From: Cunninghamia lanceolata
Lineage: Eukaryota > Streptophyta > Pinopsida > Cupressales > Cupressaceae
DNA length: 64,000 nucleotides
Direction of reading: 5' to 3'
NCBI GenBank assembly: GCA_027924645.1
Contig: BSBN01001687.1
Coordinates: forward strand, 2,418,001 to 2,482,000
Shown: piece by piece, positions 48,350 to 59,210 of the stretch
Layout: each line of letters opens with the position of its first letter
Position numbering within the stretch: position 1 is the first letter of the stretch
Notes under the pieces: model-generated
The model's database searches: none
Seen by the model: the letters and a program-made list of their open reading frames with translations, nothing else
Told to the model about the DNA's origin: nothing
Translations under genes and position numbers: made by a program

Positions 48350-49717
48350 GTAAGTCACCATTATGAGGTCAGTTTGTCAAAATTTGTATTTCATTTCTGT
48401 GACCTCATAGTTTGAAAGAGCATTAAAATCCATGCAGGTTTGTCTTTTACATCACCCTGATATTCATCAGGATGTGAGAGTTATGAACAGTCAAAGTTTT
48501 GGTCAAACCTGATATTCGCAAGAGGAGGATCATATTTTTTATAACCTCAGTCATGTTGTCCAAGAGCATCCTGATCGTGGTACATCACCCGATAAGTCAT
48601 GCGGTCCAAATATCTGGACGTCAACTTTAAATGGTAATAAATCTTTCCCGTCAAACAGTCTTATGTATCGCGAGCGTCATGTTTCCGAATGTAACCCGAT
48701 ATTTCTTAATATCCTCCTGCCGCGAAATATCACCCTAAGCCAATATCCTGATGACGTCATCTGAGTCCGATAAATGAAGAAATAAACATGACAATGACAT
48801 CATCATCATATTTACCTCTCGGCAGGATATTTTCTAAACATGATCATGTTCGCATAACATGATGATGACGTCATGAGGCCTTTCCGATACAAAGAACGAA
48901 TATCAGGATGATGTCATCCCGATATTCTGAAAGAGAGACAAGTAAGTTTGTCCCGTCATCATCATATTTGAAACATCACCCAATACATCGAAATATCCTC
49001 CTGATGTACTAAACATAACCAAAGGGTGCTTTTGTCACCCGAATCTTGTCGCAATAACTATTCCAATTTGATAGAGGAGGATGACATTGAAACTCGACCC
49101 GATATTCGTGAATATCATCCTACCTTCATGATATCCTGTCATATGGATATCCCCCCGCTCCCATTGCCGCTATTATCATTTAATGCGCGCAGACATGGTA
49201 GGTGGTTCCTGCTGATCCCGAAACCCAATGAAACACCTGGCAAGATCTTGCGTTCTCGCGCAGATAATCAATGAATACAATCTGAGTTGTTATAGTTGCC
49301 CTAAATTTACCCTAATTGCAAGGTTAAAAGGTAATTCAACCGTCATTTTTACATTTACCTTGCGATAAAATTATTTTTACAGAGCACCAGCTTCCATATC
49401 CTCATACAGGCGATTGTTGCACAATTTGAGCTCACAGACAGAAGGAAGGAAGTGATCATCAGCTGAATTAAGAGCGTCGTTAGCAGTTCACTGGTATAAA
49501 AAAGGTCTGCGTAACCAGGTATGTAAATGAAACCCTCATCCTATTGTGTCTGTAATAGCCAGGTATGAGTGGCTATACTGAAGTTCCAGTTTATGCATCC
49601 ATATGATTAAGTAATGTTGAACAGATACAGTAGGCATGGTGATTTATAAAGTTAATTGCAATATGCATACATGTGTATACCCGTTGTGAGATGGGATTTT
49701 GTTAATTGCAGGTACTC
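48350..49717 (+). promoter_or_regulatory. Promoter-like leader of the insertion gene with TGACGTCA sites, TATA box and 5' intron
   Basis: 48440-49150 holds dense, partly inverted motifs (CCTGATATTCATCAGG at about 48458-48473, several CGATATT/AATATCC) and two perfect bZIP-type palindromes TGACGTCA (48752-48759, 48866-48873), with near-matches around 48797 and 48915. A TATAAAAAA box lies at 49495-49503. A donor CCAG/GTATGAG at 49563 and an acceptor TTGCAG at 49706-49711 would remove a 149-nt leader intron; another donor, AG/GTATGTAA, lies at 49519. The ATG follows at 49718. The arrangement is coherent but inferred; no transcript evidence. Confidence 0.45.
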
Positions 49718-52700
49718 ATGGCTGACAAGTGGTTAGTTAAGTGTCAAGAGGAATTCAGTAGGCCCATGTTCTCTTCTCAGAGGGGGGTCCTATTTAAATA
49801 TGGAGCAATTACAGATACCCATTAGGGGAGCACCAATTTGGAAGCCTGGTCAGCTAGGCTAAATGATGGGAATGACAAAGGTCCTGTGCTGGATGCAGTG
49901 CTCATATCCAGAATGTGGAACGCCGCAGGTTTTCCATACTCCATGGAGTCTCCGGAGCTTGTCATCGAGTGTGCCCGGAATTATAACCCTGGGACAAGGC
50001 AAGTGATGAAGCATGGGAGGATATATGCAGACCTCTCCATCAAGGGTCTCTCCCGGACATTTGGATTGCCATTGGGCAGTAAAGTTAAGAGCGTAGACCT
50101 GAAGAAGTCTGAAAATGAGTATGAAGCCAACAAGAAATCAGCCAGGAAGAACATGTATTAATGGCGGGCCAAGAACAGCACATATCCTGCAGCAGCCAAA
50201 CTTCCTGTGCACCTGTTCAAATATGATTTCAGTTAGGAATACCATTACATGATTGCACTCCTGAACAGAGTAACAGGCCAGCCTGATGCTGGTAGTTTTA
50301 GAGACTGGATGTATGGAATAATCATGATGTGTCTGTATTCAGATATCAAACCACTATGGGGCCAGATAATAAGTGATGCTCTGCATGAGCAGCTGATGAA
50401 CCTGGGAGGTTCAAATTGTGTATTCTATATGTCATCTTACATTGTTTATTCTTGTGCTTACAAAGGCACTTTTGATGCTTTAGTTACAGACAAAAAGCTT
50501 ACAGGCACAAATGCTGTGTATATCTGGGATCATCATCCCCAGCTGCAAAGAGCTAATTACCTCAAAGATTACAAGCTGGTCAATGATGCATTCTCTATGC
50601 ATCTGGTGAGGACTATGGAAGAGGACAAAACAAAGAGATTGAACATGGAGGCTCAAGAAATAGTTTACAGGCATGGAGCCTGGTATATGCAGTTTGCCAC
50701 CTTCTCATACATAAGGATTGAGGGTTTTGAGGGACATCCCCTGATGCTACCGAGGTATCCTACTGATGCAGTGATACTAATGGAATTTATCCGGCAGGGC
50801 TCCACAATGATAAAAATGTACAAGGATGCCAAGAAGCTGCCACCAATTTTGTTTCCAGTCAGCATTGGCTGCTATATGTGCCCTGATTCAGATAATATAA
50901 AGAAGGTGATGGTCACCCTAAATAAAATGAATCTGCAGCCTTTTCCACTAACAAGACCATATGATCCTTACGGCAGAATGCAGAAAATACTAGGAAAGCC
51001 TATTCATCAGAGGCACCTAGAGGATTTTTGGGCCGATTGTGAGGATGAAGCAGAAGCTAGAAGAAGGAGATATTAAAGGTTAACTTTGAACCAAATTAGA
51101 ACCTTTGATTGCATCTCCATCCCCCAACAATTGAAGAAAGATAATGGCAGGATAATTGCAGATGAATATGAGCAGAAGAAGATATACAATGACACCATCT
51201 CTGCAGCTGACCTCACCATACAGGAAGATATATCCTTGGACCCCTTCATTGCCAGGACCATACAACTAACTCAAGCTTGGGTTGATGAGCGGGTGGAGGC
51301 ATTAAAGAAGAAAGGTGTTGCCATTACGGTGGACAACAAGAAGAAGGGACAGGATATTCCTGGGCATGAATATGACGACTTCCTGAATGAGAAGAGAAAG
51401 ACCAAGGGAGATAGAATCCCTCCACCACAACAACAGAGCAAAAGACCCCCAAGGGGCAAGAAGGTGGATAAAGAACCCAAAGGGGTTATTATTGAAAGGA
51501 TAGTATTTTTAGCTGAGGAGGCAGCAGCATCAGGATCTGGATCAGAATCAGCATCCCCTCCAAGGACAAAGAAAGAAAAGTCCAAGAAGAGTCAGACAGC
51601 AGAGGCTGGAATCACTGAGACCCTAGAAGAGGGTCAATCCTTAAGAAAACCAGGAGAAGAGGATATCCTCATGGAGGAAGAGCCTGAAGAAGAAGAGGCT
51701 CCATTGATAATAAGGAGGAAAAGAAAAGCTCCATAGGTGCTGGTGTCCACCCCACCTAAGAAACAAAGAACCTCTATGAGAGGTGAAATAAAACAACCCC
51801 CTACACTATTACAAGGGGCAGGTAGTGAAGTACCTAAGGAACTTCAGCATAATGTTCCACTTCCTACCATCGTCAAGTTCAAAACTGAACTTGCAGAAGA
51901 ACAAATAAAAGAAACTACTCAGACACAAGCAGAAGGTCATGTCTCGCTAGACGAGACAATAAACTTGTCTGATGATGAGGTTGTGCAGGATGTGGCCACA
52001 CAGAAGATGGAGACACTTGCTGCTGGTACAAGCATGACCCCTCACAAGCCTCCACCAGTTCAAACTGTACTTGAGGAGATGAAGCAAGTGGAAGAAGAGC
52101 AAGAAAAGAGCCCAGAGCAAGTAGCTCAGGAAATAGGGCTAGAAACATTAATTGCAGAGGTGACAAGTCCTGTAGTGGTAGACCTGACAGAGAAATAGGA
52201 TGCAAGTCCTGAACATCCAGCAGGATCACCTGACAAAGGGCACCCAGCAGAAGAAATAGAGATGGCAGAATCAGAAGGCCATTCTCCTGAATTAGGCCAA
52301 CAAAGTCCACATGATACATCAGCAGAACCTGCTATAGTAGAGGTTCAGGAAACGAAGGTTGATGAAAAGGAGAAAACAATAGAGGATCCTGCTGCCAAAA
52401 CACAAGAGGTTGATAGTGCAGGCCCGGAACAAATAATGGCTGCAGAACAAATGTCAGCACCTCAGGCAGAATCCATGGTATCTAGTACGGTGGACATACA
52501 ACAAGAAACAGAAAAGCCGAAGGAGGATGATAAACCTCAACAAGGGGAAGAGTTGAGAACAGATGAAATAATGATGGAGAAAGATCATGATCATCATGAT
52601 CAACATACAGATGCACCATAGGATTCCCCACACCAAAAGGATGCTCCTCCGGAGAAAGAAATCCCTCAACAAGAGGATGTGCCGCAGGATCAACAACAAA

Positions 52701-54073
52701 GTGAGCATCAGGAAGAAGAAAGGAGAAAATCACCATCTCCACCACATCTGTTGACAGAAACGGGAGACACAGGTGAACATCATGATGATGCAGAAAAACA
52801 TGATTAGGTGCCTCCGTGGTTGGTGAAAGAGGTAAATATAGAGGAAGAACTTGAAACTCAGGAATTTGATGTCTCCACCTTGTTCTCCACGGATATAATG
52901 AAGCCTAGGAGGAAGGCCAGAATGACATCGGCCATCAAGAGAGACCCAGCAACAGGGAGGAGGACCGCACAAATTGCCATACCTACTGTGGAGAAAGAAA
53001 AGGGTAAAATCACCCTAGATGAATTTCAAATTAGCACAGTGGATCTTGGTTTTGCCAATGAGGACCAAGAAGGTCAAGAGGGCAAGGACATTATTAATTC
53101 TTTGATCCAAAAGGTGAAAAGAGAGAAGGAGAAGAATAAGCAACACAAAGAGCACATTGCTCAGTTGCATGCCTATATAAGGAGGCTGATTAATCCAGAT
53201 GATACTTCAACTGAACATGCAGTCCCATTGACTGCTATTTCTCAAGAGGAGGTAAATAAGTTAGACCTCATGAAGCATGAGGCATCGGTGATAAGAAAAT
53301 GGATGTCATCCACATTGGATGATGCTAAAGAAATAATGAAAGCCTCTTTGAAGAGGTGGAGCATTCTGAGTGACTCCAGGACCAAGGTGGATAAATTGCA
53401 AATGCAGACCGAGAAAAGGTCTTACAAACTGGAAAAGGTCCTGAGCATCTTGGGAGAAATAAAGAGGATAAATCCTCAGCTGCTTATTAATAAACAAATA
53501 TTGAATAGTAATACCGCATTGTTAATTGACATCTGGTATAAAGACATTCAATTTGAATGTGGAGTGATCAGGAGATGTAATAATAAGCTAAGAGAGGTTA
53601 GCATGAAGTTGCACGATTTAATGGCTGTTGAGGCAGATATATTAGAAACATTGGAAGGGAAAGTAGAAGGAAAGATAGAAAATCAAGATAAGGAGTCTGC
53701 TATCAAAGCTTTGCACAGCAACTTCCAATCAGAAGCAGATGGTCCACTTGTCCACTTGACAGAGGAAATTATAGATAAAATAATGAGGATCAAGGTCAAG
53801 ATGGAGAAATACAATAAAACACTGCAGGACAGGAAAGACAACCTGGATAACAACAGAGATAAATATGAAGCACATAAGCATGCCATCATCAAAGAAAAGA
53901 CTCAAGATGGCGGAGGAATAGATCAATTTGTGCAGTCATATGAGCAGATCCGGAACAGCCTGCAGCCCCATATGCGGCATCATCATCATCAGGATAGCGA
54001 AAGTTCAGGAAGTGATGCACATGATGATGATCCGCATGAATCGGCTGAGGAACATGATGAAGATACATCATGA
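49718..54073 (+). pseudogene. 1451-codon insertion gene of unknown function (helical N-terminus, disordered middle, coiled coil)
   Basis: ATG 49718 (MADKWLVK) opens one frame to TGA 54071-54073. It is broken by eight stops and no frameshift: TAG at 49823, 50234, 51734, 52196, 52619 and 52805, TAA at 50159 and 51074. All six TAG are followed by G. Residues 1-455 look globular, with motifs such as HGRIYADLSIKGLSRTFGLP and FRDWMYGIIMMCLYSD. Residues 520-1030 are low-complexity, rich in Glu, Lys, Pro and Gln with basic clusters (KRPPRGKK, RRKRKAP). Residues 1030-1420 are mostly coiled coil, and the end is His/Asp/Ser-rich (HHHHQDSESSGSD). No catalytic motif is seen. Architecture matches the accessory frame at 857-4192, without clear residue identity. 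The first 170 residues vaguely recall plant transposon-associated helical domains. Confidence 0.75.
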
Positions 54074-55054
54074 AGGGGATATAAGCATAAGTAATATAGA
54101 TAGTTGCCAGCTGGCAGCTTGTGCCATTTTTGTAAAGATTGACAATGTCAAGAAAATGATGACCGTAGATGTGCATTGATAAATCAAGATCGTGGATCTT
54201 TTGTAACGGATTCCTCACCTTATTCTATAAAAGGTGATGGAATGCATTATTGTATTCATTCGAAACTTAATTGAAATCCGTCTGTTGAAACATTCAGAGC
54301 TCATTTCAAAGTTTTTGTATACATTTATATTTTTGCATGCTTAATGAATGAGAAGACTGTGTCGATTACAATTCATAGTAAATCTTGAGTAATCAGTGTA
54401 TGAATTCCAGATATATGTGGTGATTTGCTGCGTCCCTTGGAGTGCATGTCTACTTACATGTGTTGTCTTCATACAAATTCCTTTGAAGTTAGCATCAACT
54501 ATATCTAGCTGTGGAATGTCCTGGTGAAAATATGGTTTGGTTTTCTTCTCTTCATGATAGTATCTAATATACATGTGGTTCAGAAGCTAAAGGTTCAACT
54601 TTAATTAGAAGCATTTATTCAATTTCTTTTAATTTTTAGAGCATTTCATTTCCATAATTGCAAATAATTGATGATCTTAAGCAAATAACACAGATATGCA
54701 GACATCTCGTAGATAATTGCAAATATTTAGCATATTTGAATACAAAGCATGCACAATTGAAAATATCATGCCAAGATTAAGTATTCCTGCATCTTTCCAT
54801 CAAATAACTGTATAATATGACTTCTCTGTAGAGAATTTCTACAGGAGTGTCATGATGACGTTGAACTTTCACGTAAGGCCCCAAAATGGAAACAGCAACT
54901 CACATTAACCTCTGAGTAATGTCAGAAGATTAAGACCTAATCACCGGAGACTTGGGATCATGAATTCTTTGAATTTATAGTATCTTTCAAGATGAATAAA
55001 GGTTAATGTGTACTTTTATTCTATGCTTGTTTGTGACTAACATCATGACCAACA
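54074..55054 (+). other. 3' part of the insertion, untranslated
   Basis: No frame. TATAAAAGG at about 54225 and ATTGTATTCATTCG follow the gene. An AATAAA signal at about 54996-55001 lies some 55 bases before the insertion end, so a transcript could terminate close to the element boundary. Confidence 0.45.
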
Positions 55055-55059
55055 AACAC

Positions 55060-55755
55060 CTACCAATGGTCAGCATTATCAGGTACACTTGGTCGGAAGA
55101 CCTGCTCAATCGTGTACTTGTTTCCTTTGAAATATTTATGAGGAACCATGAGAGTGGTGGAGACAACTAATGAATCTGCATGACCATTAAACTCTCTAGG
55201 CACCGCATAAATGTTGAAAGCATCAAAACCTTCAATGAAATCTCATACACGATTGCGATAATGTCTCAATATTTCATTTTTAGTCTGATACAAATTTCTC
55301 ACTTGGCAAACCACTAATTCAGCATCTCCTTGAGTGTGAAGATTTTTAACACCTCTAGCATGAGCAGCTTCTAATCTGAGCAACAATGACTCGTATTCAA
55401 CGGTGTTGTTGGTATTGTCGAATTGCAACTTGTATGAGAAAGGGAAGATATCACCTTTTGGAGATATCAAAATAATTCCGGCTCCAGAACCGGTAGAAGA
55501 ACAATTGCCATCAAATTCTAAAATCCAAACCTCATTAGAAATTGTTTTTTTGGAATTTCTTTGACTAGAAGATTCTTCTTCATCAGTGAGGGAAGAATCT
55601 GGCATTACTATACCTTCACCTGAACTTTCATCTGAATACTCTTTTGATTCTCCATCTGAATTGTCTGAGCTATCACCTGATGAGCTCTCATCTGATGAAT
55701 TAGGAATATCTTCAGTAGACATGAAATAATTACCCATTGCCGAGGACTCAAACAA
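55060..55755 (-). pseudogene. Archaeal-type RNase H of the Tat-like element, upstream of RT
   Basis: An acidic Ser/Asp/Glu-rich linker precedes the domain. Catalytic residues are all present: Asp in LEFDGN, Glu in VEYESLLL, Asp in QGDAELVV, and Asp in NGHADSL in the part beyond the TGA at 55245-55243. That stop sits where the family has Trp (RNRVW). The tail IEGFDAFNIYAVPREFNGHADSL and FRPSVPDNADHW is standard for this domain. It then runs into the insertion at 55054. Its place between protease and RT differs from the order RT, gypsy RNase H, second RNase H seen in the fragment at 9066-10200. Confidence 0.85.
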
Positions 55756-56160
55756 AATTTAAGCTTTGGGATTTGCCATTTGGGTAACAATATATTTTGC
55801 CTTTTTCTCAAGAAGCAACTTTTGCATGACGCCTTTAATAGGTATCCTTGCTTCAGATAGATCCATGTTCAACTCCCCACCCACATATTTATAAAAATTA
55901 CACCCGAGCAAGATGCCATAAGAGGCTGCAGCATCAGCTACTAGAACGGTCATCTTAATCCTCTTGTCTAGAAAGGCTGCAAATGCAAATTGGGCATCTT
56001 TGATTTGACCCAACAATGGTACTTGTTTATTTTCCATGGAGAAAAATCTCCCAAAGGTCTTAGTTAAGGTTAGGCCAAGGGCGTCTACTACTTTGGTAGG
56101 CATAACATTATCAGAGGCCCCATAATCTATGATTCAATTGCTCAACTTATGACCATTTAC
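55756..56160 (-). pseudogene. Retropepsin-type protease of the Tat-like element
   Basis: Just after gag. IIDYGASDNVMPTKVVDALGL has the retropepsin layout, but the active-site triplet Asp-Ser/Thr-Gly has become Asp-Tyr-Gly (about 56120-56127). VADAAASYGILLGCNF matches the family's second conserved stretch. Stops occur just before the active site and at 55761-55759. Confidence 0.8.
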
Positions 56161-56183
56161 CAACAGAGAAACATAGAAAGGTT

Positions 56184-57689
56184 CTATTCTTCCGGAGGCA
56201 ATAGGGGAGTAGTGACAAGATTATTTTGGGTGGATTTGTTCTTCAAGGAATCATGGGCAACTTTTGGAAAATCTTGTCTTGTAGGGATAGTCTTATTTTT
56301 GACGTATTTAGCTAACTTATCAAACTGTTCAGGATTAGCTTGTAAATACTCAACTTCAGACATTTGGATCTTGGTCTTCCTAGCATGATCTATTATGTCA
56401 AAGAACTGAAAGGAACTAGAGACAGAGGAAGGAAATCCATCATGCTGAGTTTTATTAGGGGTAGTACTAGTCTGAGGGACAAAAGTAGAAGATAAAGGGT
56501 CATTAGATGTACTTACTTGCTTATTGTCCACTAGGTCTTTTGATTGAAAAGGCAATGGAGTTCCCCATTTAGCAATTGAGATCACTGGTTGAGGTTCTTC
56601 TCTTGCTTTTCCTTTATTAGCTTGTTGAGTTGACTGATTTTGGGACCTAGTAAAAACAACATATGCTCCATCATACACTTCTTTTTCAGCTTCATCTTGG
56701 TAATTCAGAAAACCAATGGTAGAGTCGCTAGCTAATTCTTCTTCTCCTTTTGTAAAGAGATTAGCATCATTCTGCTGGTCCAACTCAGGTTGGAAAGAAT
56801 GATCATGTTTTGCTTCATAATAGCCAACTGCTGAATTGACCGGTGTTGCTTCAATGGTGAGCTTCCCCTGTGTAGGTGGAAGACGATTGTGTTGCCCTTG
56901 ATTTTTAGTAGCGTTGCCTTGATATGAATTGTTTGGAAATGTCCTCCTTGGTATATCCTGATAAGGAGGAGTAGACATACCTTGTGACATTTGCCTTTTC
57001 AGAGCTAACAATTCATTTGCTAACTTTGGCACCATAGGATCTGTGGTGTTTGTGGAAGAATTATCAGTAGAAGATGGACCTTTATTTCTGTTAGAATCTT
57101 TTCTTATCTTACTTGCAAGGATAAGATCATCTTCCACTTCAATAGCCAAAATTTGAGCTGTAGGAAGATCTGCGGGACCAGCCCATCTTAACAGAAAACT
57201 CACTTTGGGAAGCTGAGTATTGATAAAGAAACACTTAAGATTTTCATCTGTTAGTTGAGCGGTTGCATGAATCCTATTTCTCAGCTTATTGAACTTGGCG
57301 ATGAAGTCTCGCATGGGTTCATGAGGCTCTTTCTTTATTTGTGTTAGCTGTGCTAACAAGGCATGGGAATCTTCTATAGGTTTGAACCTAGCCTCAAACT
57401 TGGTCTTGGGAGTGTTCCAATTGGTTGTAGTCTGAGCTTGAAGATGGTAAAACCAATCTACAACAGTACCTTGTAGTGTTTCCACAAAAAGTCTTACTAC
57501 TACATCTTCATGCTCAATGCCTATTACACCACAGGCTATGTAGAAAGCTGCAATGTGTTCATCTGGGTGGACTTTTCCATCACCATAGAACTTAGGAAAA
57601 TTCTTCCTCAAACTACAAGGTAGTTCATATAAAGGTGGAGTTAAATTCAAAGGACCAAAAGTATTACCCCAAGGGCCTTGAGCTGCCAT
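56184..57689 (-). CDS. gag: Gag of the Tat-like element (501 codons, open)
   Basis: The only sizeable element frame in the window without a stop. ATG at 57689. Residues about 25-190 are the retrotransposon gag (capsid) domain: FPKFYGDGKVHPDEHIAAF, VVVRLFVETLQGTVVDWFY, WNTPKTKFEARF and PMRDFIAKFNKLRNRI. The rest is polar linker; no CCHC knuckle is visible, which is common for Tat-type gag where the knuckle is lost or displaced. It begins about 345 bases from the primer site. The C-terminus DFPKVAHDSLKNKSTQ leads toward protease. Possibly still translatable, though nothing suggests expression. Confidence 0.85.
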   Translation of the reverse strand: MAAQGPWGNTFGPLNLTPPLYELPCSLRKNFPKFYGDGKVHPDEHIAAFYIACGVIGIEHEDVVVRLFVETLQGTVVDWFYHLQAQTTTNWNTPKTKFEARFKPIEDSHALLAQLTQIKKEPHEPMRDFIAKFNKLRNRIHATAQLTDENLKCFFINTQLPKVSFLLRWAGPADLPTAQILAIEVEDDLILASKIRKDSNRNKGPSSTDNSSTNTTDPMVPKLANELLALKRQMSQGMSTPPYQDIPRRTFPNNSYQGNATKNQGQHNRLPPTQGKLTIEATPVNSAVGYYEAKHDHSFQPELDQQNDANLFTKGEEELASDSTIGFLNYQDEAEKEVYDGAYVVFTRSQNQSTQQANKGKAREEPQPVISIAKWGTPLPFQSKDLVDNKQVSTSNDPLSSTFVPQTSTTPNKTQHDGFPSSVSSSFQFFDIIDHARKTKIQMSEVEYLQANPEQFDKLAKYVKNKTIPTRQDFPKVAHDSLKNKSTQNNLVTTPLLPPEE

Positions 57690-58035
57690 GATGCACTAAT
57701 TAAAGGGTGGGATAACAAACCTCCGTGGAGTATGAACATACAAAACTCTGCTAGTACTAGAACTAGAAGCTTCACCTGGTATTGGTGACTTGGCGTTGGT
57801 AGGAGGAAAACTCCTAGTTCGCTGAAGTCGAGGTCGTGGAGGCAAAAGACCAAAATTATTTTGCTGCATCAACTCAAATATAGGATCAATAATACCTTGA
57901 GCTCTCTTGCTTCTTGTATACCGTGAATCTGCCAGAATGTAGTGTACTCAACAAAATTTTGAAAAATCTCAAAACAAATGGAAAAGAACTGAAATGCTTC
58001 AACTCAGAGCGTGAGGCTTCAAGTTGCGCGTTCCT

Positions 58036-58053
58036 TCCCCAGCAGAGTCACCA
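58036..58053 (-). other. Primer-binding site of the Tat-like element
   Basis: The minus strand reads TGGTGACTCTGCTGGGGA five bases inside the 5' LTR end. This type of primer site, not the Met-tRNA type, is used by Tat/Ogre-group elements; I believe the partner is an Arg tRNA, but this needs matching. Confidence 0.7.
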
Positions 58054-58058
58054 AAAAC

Positions 58059-59210
58059 TGTTGGGTGAATATTTTGTCTTCAACTAACTGAAGGCAAAAT
58101 GGTTATATCAACCATAGTGTAATGAGATAAATCTCTCCTCTCAGCAAGGGGAGGTTCCCTATCAATTATCACAAACTTATGGAAGGTATCAATCGACAAC
58201 TATAGCCGTCATTGCATGTGATGTAAAATGGGTTTGGTGTTTGGTCGGAACAAACCACCATTGATTCAAAACCTAAAGACCTAAACCTAAATGAAAACTA
58301 AGTCATGAGCCATAGAAAATAGTTGGGAAAGTCTAGTCTGGTTTAGAGCGAAAATAGCTAGGGTTGTCACAACGTAGATACAAATCAAAAAGAGATATAA
58401 CCAAAGATGCGTTTAACGACAAGTTTAAACAATTAAAACAAATCTATTCTTAAACAATCAACAAACCCTACATGCAAAGAAATGCAAAATAAAAATGAAT
58501 CCCAACCTGATAAAAATGATGCCACCCCTGGTTTTTCTTGATGGAATCTCCAGATTGCAAGAATCACGAACTCAATAAGGTGTAACTGCAGGTTGCAACG
58601 AGGTCATCTTAGGCAAAATAAAATGAAAAATGCAATGAAATCAATTTAAAAGAAACTTAGAAACTTAACATGAAACTAGAAAAAATGCTATTAATGTCAC
58701 ACAAGTTAACTCATGGTGACATTAATGGCATGTTTCGATGGTGCTTTTTACCACCCCAACACATGAAGATAAAGATGCGTGAGCGGTAGAATTCACCGAC
58801 ATTACATCTTACCCGAACATACAAGCATGTAGAAGCGACACTTTTTGCCGATTTGACATATTAAAACAAAAAGGTGCATAGGTGGTAAAATTCGCACATT
58901 TCACTTGGAAAGAAAACATAGATGCATGAGCGGCAAATTTAGCTGACATTGCACATCAACTTAAAAATGATTTCTAACACCTTTAAAAGGTCAAAATTAA
59001 TATTTTGATAAACTTGCACACTAGTCAAACTTCGTGAATTTTGATAAATTGACTAAGGGGAACGTCACAAGTTATTTCAATGATGTCAGATGACTTCACA
59101 TGAGGCCAAATGAACCTGTCTCAATTTGTGAACTTAGAGTGTAGATTATGAAACGGACAAGTTTCGTAGGGGGTTGTCTACAAAAATGAGCATAACTGAT
59201 TTTGAGAACA
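58059..59210 (-). repeat. 5' LTR of the Tat-like element (1152 bp)
   Basis: Matches 43975-45127 along its length. Ends TGTTCTC...CCCAACA, then CATAC outside at 59211. It contains the same hairpin (58687-58700/58716-58729). Confidence 0.9.

Larger units (their letters stand above)
48212..55054 (+). mobile_element. 6843-bp insertion of unknown class with a single large gene
   Basis: The segment starts TGTGGTGTGG and ends ACCAACA, and is flanked by AACAC on both sides (48207-48211 and 55055-55059). On the host strand, the frame before it ends ...DHW then a stop where Gln is expected and V; the frame after it starts VFNGDN. Deleting the segment plus one AACAC rejoins these in phase. This is strong evidence for insertion with a 5-bp target duplication. 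TG...CA ends suit an LTR element, yet the two ends share no long direct repeat and only a hint of inverted similarity. It carries one gene, on the strand opposite to the host, and no recognisable transposase, RT or integrase. Confidence 0.75.
43975..59210 (-). mobile_element. Tat-like Ty3/gypsy retrotransposon, split by a 6.8-kb insertion
   Basis: LTRs at 58059-59210 (5') and 43975-45127 (3') are flanked by a perfect 5-bp target duplication, CATAC (43970-43974 and 59211-59215). On the minus strand the order is primer site, gag, protease, archaeal-type RNase H, [insertion], RT plus gypsy RNase H, integrase. Without the insertion the element is about 8.4 kb. The LTR copies differ at many sites, often C/T or G/A at CpG, so the insertion is old. 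Protease active site, gypsy RNase H and integrase carry damage; there is no autonomous capacity. Confidence 0.9.

Noticed and set aside
49718..54073. Idea that TAG/TAA are read as Gln (recoded stops) in these frames
   Set aside because: The gag at 56184-57689 and normal ends use standard stops, the pattern occurs in unrelated dead elements, and methylation-driven decay explains it without a new code.
48212..55054. Idea that the antisense gene is an inherited extra gene of the Tat element
   Set aside because: Antisense extra frames exist in some Tat elements, but here the segment splits the pol frame and is flanked by AACAC repeats, which fits insertion better.
54414..55054. TGTGGTGATT at 54414 as start of a right LTR of the insertion
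   Set aside because: Only the first eight bases match the left end; the next 100 bases do not align.
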